In this document: piece after piece, positions 29,001 through 37,467 of the stretch
How positions within the stretch are numbered: position 1 is the first letter of the stretch
Layout: every line of letters begins with the position of its first letter
DNA from: Streptomyces asoensis
Lineage (GTDB): Bacteria; Actinomycetota; Actinomycetes; Streptomycetales; Streptomycetaceae
DNA length: 64,000 nucleotides
Assembly (NCBI RefSeq): GCF_013085465.1
Contig: NZ_CP049838.1
Coordinates: 6,386,001-6,450,000 of the forward strand
Direction of reading: 5' to 3'
The notes under the pieces: generated by a model
Databases searched by the model: none
What the model saw: only the letters and a program-made list of their open reading frames with translations
What the model was told of the DNA's origin: nothing
Made by a program: the position numbers and the translations under genes

Positions 29001-29374
29001 CCGCCGTCCCAGTCCGCGAACCCGGGCACGTCGACGCCGTTCAACAGGGCATGCGTTGCGGCTTCGTTGGCCGCCACGAGACCGCCGCCGGCGCTGGCCG
29101 CACCCCGAGTCAGCGCGGAGATAGCGTGAGCGGCCCGCATGTCGTCCACCCACGGGGTCCCATCCGGCCGCCGGTTCACCTTGCGCAAGCGGCGCCGAAG
29201 AATCTCCTCCAGCACCGCGTTGTCGAAGGTCCGCCTACGAACGACAGGCTCCCCCTCCAACTGCAACTCTGCGTCCGCCGCACCCCGAACATGACGCCAG
29301 CCCATATTGGGGTGCGTGAGCTGGTCGATCAGAGGCTTCTCGACGTAGCGGTATTCGGGGCCGGATTCGGACAT
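26018..29374 (-). CDS. hsdR: Type I restriction enzyme, R subunit
   Basis: The 1118-residue motor/nuclease subunit that translocates and cleaves unmodified DNA. In order: an N-terminal PD-(D/E)xK nuclease (ADLVLFVNGIPLVVIECKK, with the catalytic E-x-K), helicase Walker A HTQGSGKSLTMVFLVRK, Walker B ILVDEAHRSHGSGLHQNL, motif III IGFTGTPIIM, and the second RecA lobe (LTGFDAPREQVMYLDRRM, LLQAVARVNRTAEAKTAGYI) with a helical C-terminus. I start at ATG 29374 (MSESGPEYRYVEKPL), preceded by AAGGAG; upstream in-frame codons are unsupported. Last-but-one gene of the operon. Confidence 0.95.
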   Translation of the reverse strand: MSESGPEYRYVEKPLIDQLTHPNMGWRHVRGAADAELQLEGEPVVRRRTFDNAVLEEILRRRLRKVNRRPDGTPWVDDMRAAHAISALTRGAASAGGGLVAANEAATHALLNGVDVPGFADWDGGRRQTVRFIDWERPENNDFLAVSQFRMTIPGSQGEVMIADLVLFVNGIPLVVIECKKLAAVGGEIKRAVQQLRRYANQTSNGVAPRGSELLFRTVQLTVASTGDKALLGTFTARLQDYVVWRDPYPLEVDEITSRSYNPDDVLFDAQKVLAAGVLHPVRLLDIVKNFVVFQDVEIAEGRTARVKIAPRYQQYRAVHKAVARLVRGETKAAHGREDKRGGIVWHTQGSGKSLTMVFLVRKLRSTPGLEHFKVVVVTDRKQLQEQLAETAALTGEKPDVVTRASDVPTVLGRHGAGLVFVMIQKQLDTDKARQKKTDSLAHDRMPGWGLVNSDEGILILVDEAHRSHGSGLHQNLMESLPNSARIGFTGTPIIMNRKKLTSTTFGEFIDKYRIEDAENDGAIVPIFYEGHIAKGAVTEAESLDEKLEDEFPELTDEQYDELQQRYATSAAVLSAHDMIQRKARHMLRHYVVGAMKEGFKAQVVAYSRGIAVRYREALLNARTELVAEVEKTSPQVLDRWLQKPEEDRTARQRLLVAAHAQLALLKAIDFVPVISADAEVDDKSWRAWTDESAQKKAIKSFRSPFPRPSDLTPTSRPVAFLIVRTMLLTGFDAPREQVMYLDRRMREAELLQAVARVNRTAEAKTAGYIVDYAGVSKALLEAMAAYAADEQEGMPRIDFKEEENKLERQCAALRHHFQLTNDLVDPDDTAAVHGLVSSLDDEPRRIEYRRLLREFLATLNLIMPRDAARPYQPAARLFLFVAKLAKQRFGEDTDAFDPAAYGHKVAELIDEHVKALGVERMIEPTRLTSDDFRTKVEQLPGARAKASMMKHAIRNHIELHFGENPVAFKKLRERLENILKKYATDWDEQLKAFDALAQEMTGASEGANSDLPDDVRNLTRLEQALYQQLTTVITDGVIGDGLRADFVSLAHQTVELALRHSVKHAFWTNPAAQHDFQREIWMLLVLNNHTGPEADNLASALRDIVDHNQKDLNRPHA

Positions 29375-29508
29375 ACTGAGCACTCCTTGACATGAAAGAA
29401 CTCGGGGCGCCTTTCCGCCCACCCCAACTACACGACACGGCCGCCGATTAGGCACGACAAATGCGTGTGCATCTTCGCGCCACCAATGGAGGGTCGACAG
29501 GGTGTCGG

Positions 29509-30699
29509 CTACGCACTCCGGCCTGCACTCACTCCACCGCCAAACAGGTCAGCCATCAGGGCCCGTCTAAATACCTTCAGCTTTGCCACCTCGCTTGTGA
29601 CGTGCCCCCTTACCTCGCCAACCCGCTCTACTGAGCGAATCACCTCCTCTTGGATTTCCGGCACAGCTAGAGGAAATCGCATGGCTTCGAAGCGCTCTGC
29701 GCTGAGGTGCGCCATATTTGTAGCCTGCTTAGAAGCGTCAGCGAACACACCTGTATTGAGCCAGTATTTGAAGACCGCCTGCGCATAGCGCGGCATCACT
29801 TTGGCCGTACGGAATCGAATTAGAGTCTTCTGGAAGTACATCCCAGGAGGCCCATCGTAAAGCGCAGACCTCCCGACTAGCTCCAGGCTCTGCCCCTCAT
29901 TCAAAAGGATGTCACCCGCGCGAAGTTCATACTTCTCCTGCTCCGCTGGAGTGAAGTTCATGCTCAAAACATCGGAATAGTCGATATATCCATCGAGCAC
30001 GTTGGCCACTCTAAGATAGGGTCGCATGAAATCGCCCTCGGAATGTTCCGGTGAGCGTTGCCGACCCAATGTGACCTCGCCGGCCTCTTCCACGGCTGTC
30101 CACACAGTCCGAGGGTCGCCGCTAACCCTTTCCATGGCCCACCCCAGCGTTCCACGGAAAACCTTGACCAGTTTACGCAGCTCCGTCTGTGCGATAGAGA
30201 TCTGACGGTCGACCTCGTCAAGGATCTCAGCGATCTGCTGCTGCTTCTTCAGCGGTGGGAGCAAGACCTCGATCTTCTTGAAATCGCCGTATCGAACCGC
30301 GCCGCGACGATCGACTGAGGCCTGGTCGTGCACTCCGTACTGGATGATCAACTCATCGCTCTTGAGAACCCGAAAGAGAAAGTTCTCATCGACTTCCGGG
30401 GAACAAGAGAAGACCGTATAGATCGGGCTAACGCACGCCGTCTCAACTAGATCCTGAAGCCCAATCGATCCCTCGGTCAAGTGATTTGTCGCGTACGCAA
30501 ACCATCCACGACGCACCAACTTGTAGCCCGAAATGTCATCACTGTAGATTTGGCGGTTCTTAAAGTACTCGTCGGAACGCACTAGGCCATGGTGCTTAGT
30601 TGACGAGAGGACCACTGCCTCGTCTGCGAGACGACCGACACGGAGCCCCTCCTCTCGAGTTACGTCTCCGAGCGGAACCTTCTTCCAACCCTCACGCAT
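29509..30699 (-). CDS. hsdS: Type I restriction enzyme, S (specificity) subunit
   Basis: A 396-residue HsdS with two target-recognition halves. The first half ends in a conserved helix ([20 protein letters not shown] then [20 protein letters not shown]). The second TRD ([35 protein letters not shown]) ends with [23 protein letters not shown] 30699 overlaps the hsdM stop by eight bases. The base composition is clearly less GC-rich than neighbours (for example around 29950-30050), normal for horizontally exchanged specificity genes. It defines the methylation sequence, which cannot be read from the protein by eye. Confidence 0.92.
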   Translation of the reverse strand: MREGWKKVPLGDVTREEGLRVGRLADEAVVLSSTKHHGLVRSDEYFKNRQIYSDDISGYKLVRRGWFAYATNHLTEGSIGLQDLVETACVSPIYTVFSCSPEVDENFLFRVLKSDELIIQYGVHDQASVDRRGAVRYGDFKKIEVLLPPLKKQQQIAEILDEVDRQISIAQTELRKLVKVFRGTLGWAMERVSGDPRTVWTAVEEAGEVTLGRQRSPEHSEGDFMRPYLRVANVLDGYIDYSDVLSMNFTPAEQEKYELRAGDILLNEGQSLELVGRSALYDGPPGMYFQKTLIRFRTAKVMPRYAQAVFKYWLNTGVFADASKQATNMAHLSAERFEAMRFPLAVPEIQEEVIRSVERVGEVRGHVTSEVAKLKVFRRALMADLFGGGVSAGRSA

Positions 30700-33145
30700 A
30701 CCCCAGCTCCTCCAGGTACCCCCGCAGCCGCTTGGCAGACGCTTCCCGCTCCCGCTCCAGGTCCTCAAGCGTCACCGCGTACTTGTCGCCCCAGTTCCGG
30801 AACGCCGCGGTCAGGCCGCGCCGGTCGGACGCGACGAAGCGGTCCATCCGCGCTCGCAGGTCTGCCTTCAGGAAGCCGAGCACGATGGTCTGTGCCTGTG
30901 CATCGGTCAGCTTGGCCGCCGCCTCTTTCAACTCCGCGACGAATGCAGCCTTCAGTTCGGCCAGGTCCCTCTTCGCTTCTGTCTGCCGTTTCTTGAGAGC
31001 CCGCAGCTCCTTGAGCGGCAGGACGATCGAGAGGTCTAGCTCCTCTTCGTCGTCCTCGTCCTTGGTCTTTTTGGGCGGGGAGCCTGCCTTGACTTTGGCG
31101 TCCAGTTCCGCGGCGAGAGCTTCGGCTGTCTCCAGTCGCTCGACGTAGGCGGGGATGAGTTCGGGTACAAGGCGGTGCTCGCGAGCCTTGCGCTGGGCCG
31201 CCCGTACCCGTGCCTTCGTCCTGGCATCCGCATCGGTCGGCGGTTCGGCGAAGGCGGAGTCGATGCTGGCGACCCAGCGGTCCACTACTCCCTTGAAGCC
31301 GGTGAGTGCCAGGCTGCGCAGGTCGTTGCGGGTGTCGAACCACCAGGCAGCGATGGTGCCCGCCAGCTGGTAGTGGTCCAGCAGCTTCACCGGTTCCAAG
31401 GCCTCGGTGAACGTGGTGAGGAGTTCCTGGCGCGTGGACCACAACTGCTGGTGTTCAGGGAGCTCGTCCAACCGGCCTCGGTGTGCCTCCCACCACCTGT
31501 TGAACGCTTCCGCGAGATCGGTTTCCCGACCTGCTGTGAGGTCAGGGATGCGGGCGATTGTCGCCTCGTAGCCCTCATCGAGGAAGTTGTAATACTCCTC
31601 ATCCCGCTCTTGGAATAGCTGCTTTCCGGCATCGATACCGAACGCGTCAAACTGGGTTTCCCGTGCGGTGACTTCTGCCTTCGGGATGCCGCCGTGGAGG
31701 TGGGCGCGTACGTCCTGCGGTTCGGGGGCAGGAGTGTTGTCGACGTAGCGGCGGATGTTGAGGTTGTAATCGTTGTCCGCGAGTTCCTGGTAGGGGACGA
31801 CGCGGGCGAAGCCGTCGATCTGCTTCCAGCCCTTGTACGCGGAGACGATCTTTTCCGCATGCTGGGCTTCCAGGAGATTCTGTGTGCGGCCTGCGGTGAT
31901 CTCGCGGTCGGCGTTGACGAACAGGACTCCGTCGCGGCGCCCGGCGGGGGCTCCGTCGCGACCGCGCAGGATGAGGATGCAGGCCGGGATACCGGTGCCG
32001 TAGAAGACGTTGGGGCCAATGCCGATGACAGCTTCCAGCCGACCTTCCTCAATCATCCGCTGGCGGATGTCCTTCTCCACTCCACCGCGGAACAACACGC
32101 CGTGAGGCATGACAGAAGCCGCGATGCCGTCCGGCTCCAGCACAGCGAGGCAGTGCTGAATGAACATGAGGTCGGCCTTCTTGCCGGACTCCGGGCACCA
32201 GCCGTACGTCATGCGCTCGGGGTACTCCATCCCTTCCTTGCGGTAGTTCTGCGCGAAGGGTGGGTTGGTGAGGATCCGGTCGAAGCGCTGGAGTTCGCCG
32301 TCCTGCGTATGCAGCGGCTTGGCGAGGGTGTCGCCGTGGTGGATCACGCCGTCAGCCACGCCGTGTAGCAGCAGGTTCATGCGGGCCATGGCCCAGGCGC
32401 TGCCGTTGTCCTCCTGCCCGTAGACCGAGAGGTGGGCGGCATCGCCTCCGTGTTCTTGTACATACTCCTTGCTGAGGATCAACATGCCCCCGGATCCGCA
32501 GCACGGGTCGTACACCGAGTGCCCCTCCTGGGGCTTGACCAGGCGGGCCATCATGCGGATCACGGAGCGCGGGGTGTAGAACTGGCCGCCCTTCTTGCCG
32601 CCCTCGTCGGCGAACTCGCCGATGATGTACTCGTACGCGTGCCCGAGCAGGTCGGGGAACTCGAAGTCGTCGTTGCTGAGCCGGTACTGGTTGAAGTGGT
32701 CGATCAGTGCCTGGAGTACGGGCTTGCTCAGCTTGGTGTTGCCGCTGGCGGGTCGCTTGAAGTCGATGTACTCCAACACGCCATCGAGAGCCTGGTGATT
32801 GTGGCTTTCCAGCTGCGCGAGCGCGACGTTCAGGGCCTCGGCCGGATCCTTGCGCGAGTCACGCATGACCGTCGACCAGCGGGCGGCGTCCGGGACGAAG
32901 AACTCGTGTGACGCGTACGCGTTGCGGGTCTCGGCCAGCTGCTTCGCGCGCTGCTCGTCCATGCCGGCTGCGCGGAACTTTTCAATGGCCTTGGTGCGTG
33001 CCACATCAAACTGGTCGGAGGCACGCTTAAGGAACAGCAGCCCGAAGATGTAGTCCTGGTACTGGGCGGCGTCCATCTTGCCGCGCAGGATGTCCGCCGC
33101 GGCATACAGATGCCGTTCAAGCTGCGGCAAAGTCAGCTGGGCCAC
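30692..33145 (-). CDS. hsdM: Type I restriction enzyme, M (adenine methyltransferase) subunit
   Basis: An 817-residue N6-adenine methyltransferase. The HsdM N-terminal helical domain ([20 protein letters not shown]) is followed by the SAM motif [15 protein letters not shown] and the catalytic motif [33 protein letters not shown] and [17 protein letters not shown] follow. It is some 250-300 residues longer than E. coli HsdM; the extra C-terminus is charged and coiled-coil-like ([20 protein letters not shown]). It starts with GTG 33145, preceded by GAGGAGAGG. It is essential for both modification and restriction. Confidence 0.95.
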   Translation of the reverse strand: MAQLTLPQLERHLYAAADILRGKMDAAQYQDYIFGLLFLKRASDQFDVARTKAIEKFRAAGMDEQRAKQLAETRNAYASHEFFVPDAARWSTVMRDSRKDPAEALNVALAQLESHNHQALDGVLEYIDFKRPASGNTKLSKPVLQALIDHFNQYRLSNDDFEFPDLLGHAYEYIIGEFADEGGKKGGQFYTPRSVIRMMARLVKPQEGHSVYDPCCGSGGMLILSKEYVQEHGGDAAHLSVYGQEDNGSAWAMARMNLLLHGVADGVIHHGDTLAKPLHTQDGELQRFDRILTNPPFAQNYRKEGMEYPERMTYGWCPESGKKADLMFIQHCLAVLEPDGIAASVMPHGVLFRGGVEKDIRQRMIEEGRLEAVIGIGPNVFYGTGIPACILILRGRDGAPAGRRDGVLFVNADREITAGRTQNLLEAQHAEKIVSAYKGWKQIDGFARVVPYQELADNDYNLNIRRYVDNTPAPEPQDVRAHLHGGIPKAEVTARETQFDAFGIDAGKQLFQERDEEYYNFLDEGYEATIARIPDLTAGRETDLAEAFNRWWEAHRGRLDELPEHQQLWSTRQELLTTFTEALEPVKLLDHYQLAGTIAAWWFDTRNDLRSLALTGFKGVVDRWVASIDSAFAEPPTDADARTKARVRAAQRKAREHRLVPELIPAYVERLETAEALAAELDAKVKAGSPPKKTKDEDDEEELDLSIVLPLKELRALKKRQTEAKRDLAELKAAFVAELKEAAAKLTDAQAQTIVLGFLKADLRARMDRFVASDRRGLTAAFRNWGDKYAVTLEDLEREREASAKRLRGYLEELGYA

Positions 33146-33218
33146 TCGCGCCTCTCCTCATGTGGTGATCCATAGGGTGTACGTCGCACGTACGCCGCCG
33201 CCCCAGGGTAGGGGCGAC

Positions 33219-33890
33219 CTACGACATTCGACTTGTTCGTCGCGTTCTGCCCGGCCTGCGCCCAGCAACGGTGTCTGCCAGGCTTATCGCACGCTCGCCC
33301 GGAACTTCACCGCCCAACATCTGGCCGAGCAGAGCAGGCCTCAGCGCCTCGAGTCGGTTCAGCAGTTGACGCTGGATCCTCAACTGCACGTCCACCTCCC
33401 CGAGCGCCTGGGCGATGAGGCGCTGTTCCTCAGGTGCGGGAAGGGCCACGGGGAGGTCCGCGAGCACATCGACCGTGATCGTAGCCACCGTGCCCTGGTG
33501 GGTGCGGGCAAGCATCTGATCCACTACCGGCGGGTGGGCAAGATAGGCCGCCAAGTACGCGGGGTAAACGGCATGTGCATCGGGCCGCAACCTCATGCAC
33601 GAGGAGTGGTAGATCCAACCGCGCTCCGGTTCACCTGCCAGAGCGACCCGGCCCACCGCCCCCTGGCGCACCACCACCAGATCGCCCGGAAGCAGCTGGT
33701 ACCGCGACAGTCCCTCCTCTATGCGCGGCAACGACCGAACGCGCGAAGCGTCCACCTGCTGCCCTACCGTTATATCGGCGGGCGACAGTACAGGGGTCCC
33801 CTCCACACCTTCAGCTAGGTCGACGAACAGATCGCTCGACGGGCTGGCAGTGATCTGGCACAGATCACCCAGCCGGTAGTCCGCCCTCAT
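33219..33890 (-). CDS. Half-size HsdS-like specificity protein
   Basis: A 223-residue protein equal to one TRD plus one conserved helix of a type I specificity subunit. TRD-type sequence is seen in YRLGDLCQITASPSSD, LLPGDLVVVRQGAVGRVALA and RGWIYHSSCMRLRPDAH, followed by LPAPEEQRLIAQALGEVDVQ LRIQRQLLNRLEALRPALL. ATG 33890 overlaps the HEPN gene stop by four bases. Half-HsdS proteins can act as dimers, so it may give a second specificity to HsdM/HsdR or be a dedicated partner of the HEPN protein. Which is true is open. It precedes hsdM by 73 bases. Confidence 0.8.
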   Translation of the reverse strand: MRADYRLGDLCQITASPSSDLFVDLAEGVEGTPVLSPADITVGQQVDASRVRSLPRIEEGLSRYQLLPGDLVVVRQGAVGRVALAGEPERGWIYHSSCMRLRPDAHAVYPAYLAAYLAHPPVVDQMLARTHQGTVATITVDVLADLPVALPAPEEQRLIAQALGEVDVQLRIQRQLLNRLEALRPALLGQMLGGEVPGERAISLADTVAGRRPGRTRRTSRMS

Positions 33891-34564
33891 GCCGGACCAC
33901 CGCCGATCCGCGGGCAGCGCCCGGGCATCCCCGTCAGCAACTCGGGAATGGCCGCATCCGTCAGCGCCACCCATCTCGCCGCGGACTCCGACACATACCC
34001 GAGCGCGGTGATCACCGAAGCCCGGTCCGCGGCCAGGTGCCGCCCGGAAACGGGCTCCTGATGCGCCACCTTGTTCCGCAGCTCCCGAAGGTAGTTGAGA
34101 CGCTCGTGCAAGGGCTGCCGCCTGCCCCTGTAACCGGGGAAGCCCGAGGCCATCGGACGCCACAACTGCGTCTCGTAGTCCCGACCACGGCCGAGCAGTG
34201 CGACCCAGAAGCCAAGGGTCAGTTCCCGCTGCACCCCGGCCGCCGTCCAGGGCACCCCGGCATCGAGCATCCGATCCTCGGCCTGCTCAATCTTCTGCCG
34301 GGTCCCGTACGTGAGCCGCAGCCGAGGGGCCCGCCACCAGTCCTCTCGACCATAATGAGCGGTCAGGCGTCCCGCCATCGCCCGTCGCAGCGCATTCTCC
34401 AGGTGCCGCAGAATCTCGTACAGCGCCTTCGACATCTGCGTCTCCCAGTCGAACCAGACCAGCGCATGCCGACACTCGGACGAGCACAGCGCCCCTGCAG
34501 GGGCGTACCGCTCAGCGTCAAGCGTCTTAATCAGATGCATTTCGTCAGAGGTAGCGCAGGTCAT
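33887..34564 (-). CDS. HEPN-domain Abi-like protein
   Basis: A 225-residue mostly helical protein. Near the C-terminus LNYLRELRNKVAHQEPV contains RNKVAH (Arg163, Asn164, His168), the R-x4-H signature of HEPN ribonucleases and Abi proteins. The preceding region (ALYEILRHLENALRRAMAGR, LGFWVALLGRGRDYETQLWR) matches the Abi-like layout. HEPN proteins often cleave RNA to arrest infected cells. It opens the defence operon and overlaps the half-HsdS gene. The ATG 34564 follows GGGGGGA. An earlier in-frame ATG at 34591 is possible. The phage trigger and any antitoxin are unknown. Confidence 0.8.
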   Translation of the reverse strand: MTCATSDEMHLIKTLDAERYAPAGALCSSECRHALVWFDWETQMSKALYEILRHLENALRRAMAGRLTAHYGREDWWRAPRLRLTYGTRQKIEQAEDRMLDAGVPWTAAGVQRELTLGFWVALLGRGRDYETQLWRPMASGFPGYRGRRQPLHERLNYLRELRNKVAHQEPVSGRHLAADRASVITALGYVSESAARWVALTDAAIPELLTGMPGRCPRIGGGPA

Positions 34565-34950
34565 TGACGGATCCCCCCGATGGGCCGGCATTGCACAGCA
34601 GCAAACAGGACGTTATGGTGGCTGACGTAAGCCCCGGTGCGTGCCTCTGCTAGCAAGCGCCCCGGGGCATAGCTCTGCCCTCCTGCGACAGGAGGCTCGG
34701 GCGCCACTCCGCCCTCACCCACCGAAGGCAACCGTACCACGCTCGAGTACATGACAGGACCTAGTCGGGTATTCAGATACACGACAGCATTCGCCTCGCG
34801 CAGTACAGATAACCCCACGGCGGGTCGCGCGGCGGCAAAGGTGTGGTGGCACCGCGCGTTCCCTTATCGCCCGCGCCCCAAGGGATCATGGCGACGCCCT
34901 TAGGGGGCTGCGGTGATCCACCTTCGAGCCGTGTACTGGTCGCTCACCCG
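34565..34950. other. No gene seen; promoter region of defence operon
   Basis: About 385 bases upstream of the HEPN gene. A minus-strand frame (34561-34818, 85 codons) has no recognisable protein character. It probably holds the defence-operon promoter; I see no clear -35/-10 pair. Confidence 0.4.
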
Positions 34951-34959
34951 CGACAACGC

Positions 34960-35455
34960 CTCGGTGAGACCGCTTTGATCGCGGCGAGTCCGCGGTGCGG
35001 ATCAGCCGACTTGTAGAGAATCCGGCGGTCACGCTCGGAGGTCTGGAGATCGTTCCAGAGCCGGTCGGGGTCGCGAACCGGGCCGAGGCGCCCCTGCCGA
35101 TCGACGAGCACGCGGATATCGAGAACCGGCTGGGCTGGCGGTTCCTTGCCATGCAGCGCAGGCCGGCGGCTTAGCTGCTGTTCGCGGTGCAGACCACGTT
35201 GGAGCAGGGCAAGCGCGAATACGCGTGCGCCGCCGAGTGTACCGAGATACACACGCCGAGCTGATGGGCACGGCCTCAGAGTCCGGGGCCAAGGTGTTCG
35301 AGCTCAGCTGCTACGGTCGGGCAGCGTATCTGGCTCAATCGCCGCAGTTCTCCGCGGAGATGGCGATCGCCGCCGGGGTGGACCTGGTCTTCGAGATCGG
35401 GCCGCTGTTCCGTGCGGAGCCGTCGTTCACCTCGCGACATGCGACGGAGTCCGCT
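34960..35455 (+). pseudogene. Aspartyl-tRNA synthetase-type fragment
   Basis: Reading frames spell a class II Asp/Asn-tRNA synthetase: DRGESAVRIS.LVENPAVTLG, GLEIVPEPVGVANRAEAPLP then IDEHADIENRLGWRFLAMQR. A TAG follows (35172-35174). LLFAVQTTLEQGKREYACAA and TEIHTP then come before a one-base loss at about 35257. The last part in the next frame is LMGTASESGAKVFELSCYGR AAYLAQSPQF, VFEIGPLFRAEPSFTSRHATE, containing class II motif 2. It is cut off abruptly at 35450. It is a second, non-canonical synthetase remnant, not the housekeeping copy. Confidence 0.8.
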
Positions 35456-35458
35456 AGC

Positions 35459-35536
35459 AGGGCAGATCTCGTACGAGCCGGGCATCGCGTCCGGCGCGCG
35501 GTGCCCGCAGCACGGGCAGGGGTAGGAGTCGCTCAC
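35459..35536 (-). pseudogene. CPCC-type cysteine-rich protein, N-terminal fragment
   Basis: From GTG 35536 the minus strand reads VSDSYPCPCCGHRAPDAMPG SYEICP, the start of a CPCC-domain small zinc-binding-like protein. Homology stops at 35459, ten bases from where the synthetase fragment ends on the other strand. The rest of the gene is missing. Confidence 0.65.
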
Positions 35537-35674
35537 CTGCGCAGTCTCGTTGCAGGCTCCGCGGACGTGCCATGGATTTCTCTGCCTCGAGGTACTCAGC
35601 CAGTCCGCAGGACACCCGTAAGCAGCCGTCGGGAGCCAACGCATGCCAACGAGGAAACCCCAGGTCAGAGCCCT

Positions 35675-35696
35675 GGGGGGGGGGGGGGGGGGGGGG
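35675..35696 (+). repeat. Run of 22 consecutive G
   Basis: A homopolymer of 22 G directly after CCCT, with C after it. It lies within no gene I can support. It may be a real hypervariable tract or a sequencing/scaffolding artefact. Confidence 0.95.
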
Positions 35697-35730
35697 CCGC
35701 CGGTCAGGATCAGCTCTCAGGCATTCCGCT

Positions 35731-36377
35731 TCAACGTCTGAGCGGATGGAATGAACACCACGTTGGCGGCCTGGCGAACATGCAGGTCACATGGGGTCGG
35801 CTTCTCCGGGAGTCGACCCTTTGGTGTTTCCCGTGCGGGGTTCGGGCAATGGTCACTCTCCCTCGATCCGTCAGGGCGACCGGGGCGAAGTAGCGTGGTC
35901 GGGGTGACTTGGCACTGGAACGCATCGAGCGGTCGTGGGCCACTTGGCGCGGTCGAGCCGTCGAGCCACTGATGCTCGTACTCGTGATGTCGGTCGGAGC
36001 CGTCCGGGACCAAGAGCGTGGCTGGAGCCAGTGACGCGCGGTGGCCAGTGTCACCTCTATTTCGTCGCTCCATGAACAGACTTCCAACCACGACAGGTAG
36101 CCGCCCTGCGTGAAGGCCAGGACTCGCCCGGGCACTCACCGGCCTCGGTGACGAGCTGCGCTTCGGCCGCCACGACAGTGCCGGGGCCGGTGGGCGCGGG
36201 TTCGACCTCGTTGGTGTCGAGTTCGAAGTAGGCGGTACCGCACCCGCACCCGCATGTGCAGCGAGCTCGCACGCTGAGGTGCGGAACCTGCCTTCGGAGC
36301 GCGGCGTGAACCGGATTGTCCGTGTTCAGGACTGCCGTAAGCATGTCGGCTACGTCGGCAGACAGGCTCTCGGTCAT
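35731..36377 (-). pseudogene. Hypothetical gene with central frameshift
   Basis: From ATG 36377 the frame gives MTESLSADVADMLTAVLNTD, RQVPHLSVRARCTCGCGCGT, AYFELDTNEVEP and AQLVTEAGECPG. One base is then missing at about 36125, and the sensible continuation RVLAFTQGGYLSWLEVCSWS and EIEVTLATARHWLQP lies in another frame that runs to 35731. The second half resembles the end of a small immunity- or DUF-type protein; I do not recognise the family. The Cys cluster CTCGCGC is distinctive. Confidence 0.65.
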
Positions 36378-36532
36378 CCTGTCACCGTATCTGACCAGGG
36401 GATTTCGGCTCCGACCGTGCCTGTCTGTCGCCGTTCGGCCGGTCGGCGTATTCACGCGTCCAGGCGAGGAGGGGTCGGGCTCCATGGAGTCCGACCCCTC
36501 CTGCATACCCGTACTGCGTCGGTGCCGGCTTT

Positions 36533-37114
36533 TCAGCCACGCCGGGGCGGAGTGAGCTTGTCGAGGTCGAGGCTGATCTCGAAGGGCACGGGGCGCTCCA
36601 GGACGCCCCGGAAGATACCGGCGGGTGCGTAGGCGCCGGTCGGTTCGTCGAGTTCGTAGACGTGGACCACGGGGGCGCCGTCCTCGTCCTCGATGCACCA
36701 GTAGTGCGGGATGCCGGCCTCCGCGTACTTGCGGAGCTTCACGGTGCGATCGCGGTGGGCGGATTCGGGGGAGACGACCTCGATGACGAGCCGTACCTCG
36801 TCCGGTGCGAACCAGGTGCGGTCTGCGTCGTAGTCGGCCGTCGTCAACAGCAGATCCGGTTCGGGCCGGTTTCGTGCGTCCAGCTTTATGGTCATCTCGC
36901 GGCCGACCCTGACATCGGCGGGCGCCTGCTCCATAAGAGCGACGGTGAGCATGGTGACGAGGTGGCCATGCCACCAGCGCTGGGGCGACATCACGAAGAC
37001 GAGGGCTCCGTCGATGAGCTCGGTGTGGCGGGGTGCCTCGGGGAGGCGGTCCAGGTCCTCCGCGAGCCAGCCTTCCTCGCGCGGCGGGCGCATCCAGTCG
37101 GGCAGTGCGGTCAT
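36533..37114 (-). CDS. Uma2-family (DUF820) endonuclease-like protein
   Basis: A 193-residue member of the Uma2/DUF820 family, which has a PD-(D/E)xK nuclease fold. The characteristic segments are present: PRHTELIDGALVFVMSPQRW, RPEPDLLLTTADYD (conserved Pro-Asp), VRLVIEVVSPESAHRDRTVK (catalytic E and the S-P-S-like turn) and KLRKYAEAGIPHYWCIE. Streptomyces carry many paralogs; their biological role is uncertain. It stands alone and intact. Confidence 0.9.
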   Translation of the reverse strand: MTALPDWMRPPREEGWLAEDLDRLPEAPRHTELIDGALVFVMSPQRWWHGHLVTMLTVALMEQAPADVRVGREMTIKLDARNRPEPDLLLTTADYDADRTWFAPDEVRLVIEVVSPESAHRDRTVKLRKYAEAGIPHYWCIEDEDGAPVVHVYELDEPTGAYAPAGIFRGVLERPVPFEISLDLDKLTPPRRG

Positions 37115-37467
37115 GCGTCAACCCTAGCGATCGCGGCCGTCGCGAGGGGTGCCGTCCGGGCTGATCTCGTGCAACGGCATCCGGCCACCCTTCCGGGTTC
37201 AGGTCGGTGCCGGCAGAGACCACTCGCGGGGCTTTGTCGGCCAGATGTTCCCAGGGCATGGTCCGGTCGAGTCCCCAGTCCAAGCCGGTGCCGGAGCTTC
37301 CGTACGGGCGGGCGTCGTCCACTCGCCGGCGGGCTCTGTCGGCCCCCTCGGCACGTCGGTCCGGGGCTCGATAGGGCAGGGATAGCCGGTTCGGTTCGGG
37401 CGGATAGCGGGGCGCGCAAGAGTGTTTCTCGTCAAGCCACCCCCCACCGGATCGTGAGGACCTGAAG
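37115..37467. other. Intergenic region between divergent Uma2 and ABC genes
   Basis: About 350 bases with no supported ORF, RNA or strong hairpin. It must contain the promoter for the ABC transporter operon; I cannot assign elements. Confidence 0.4.

Noticed and set aside
34561..34818. 85-codon minus-strand ORF before the HEPN gene
   Set aside because: No domain, poor start context, atypical composition.
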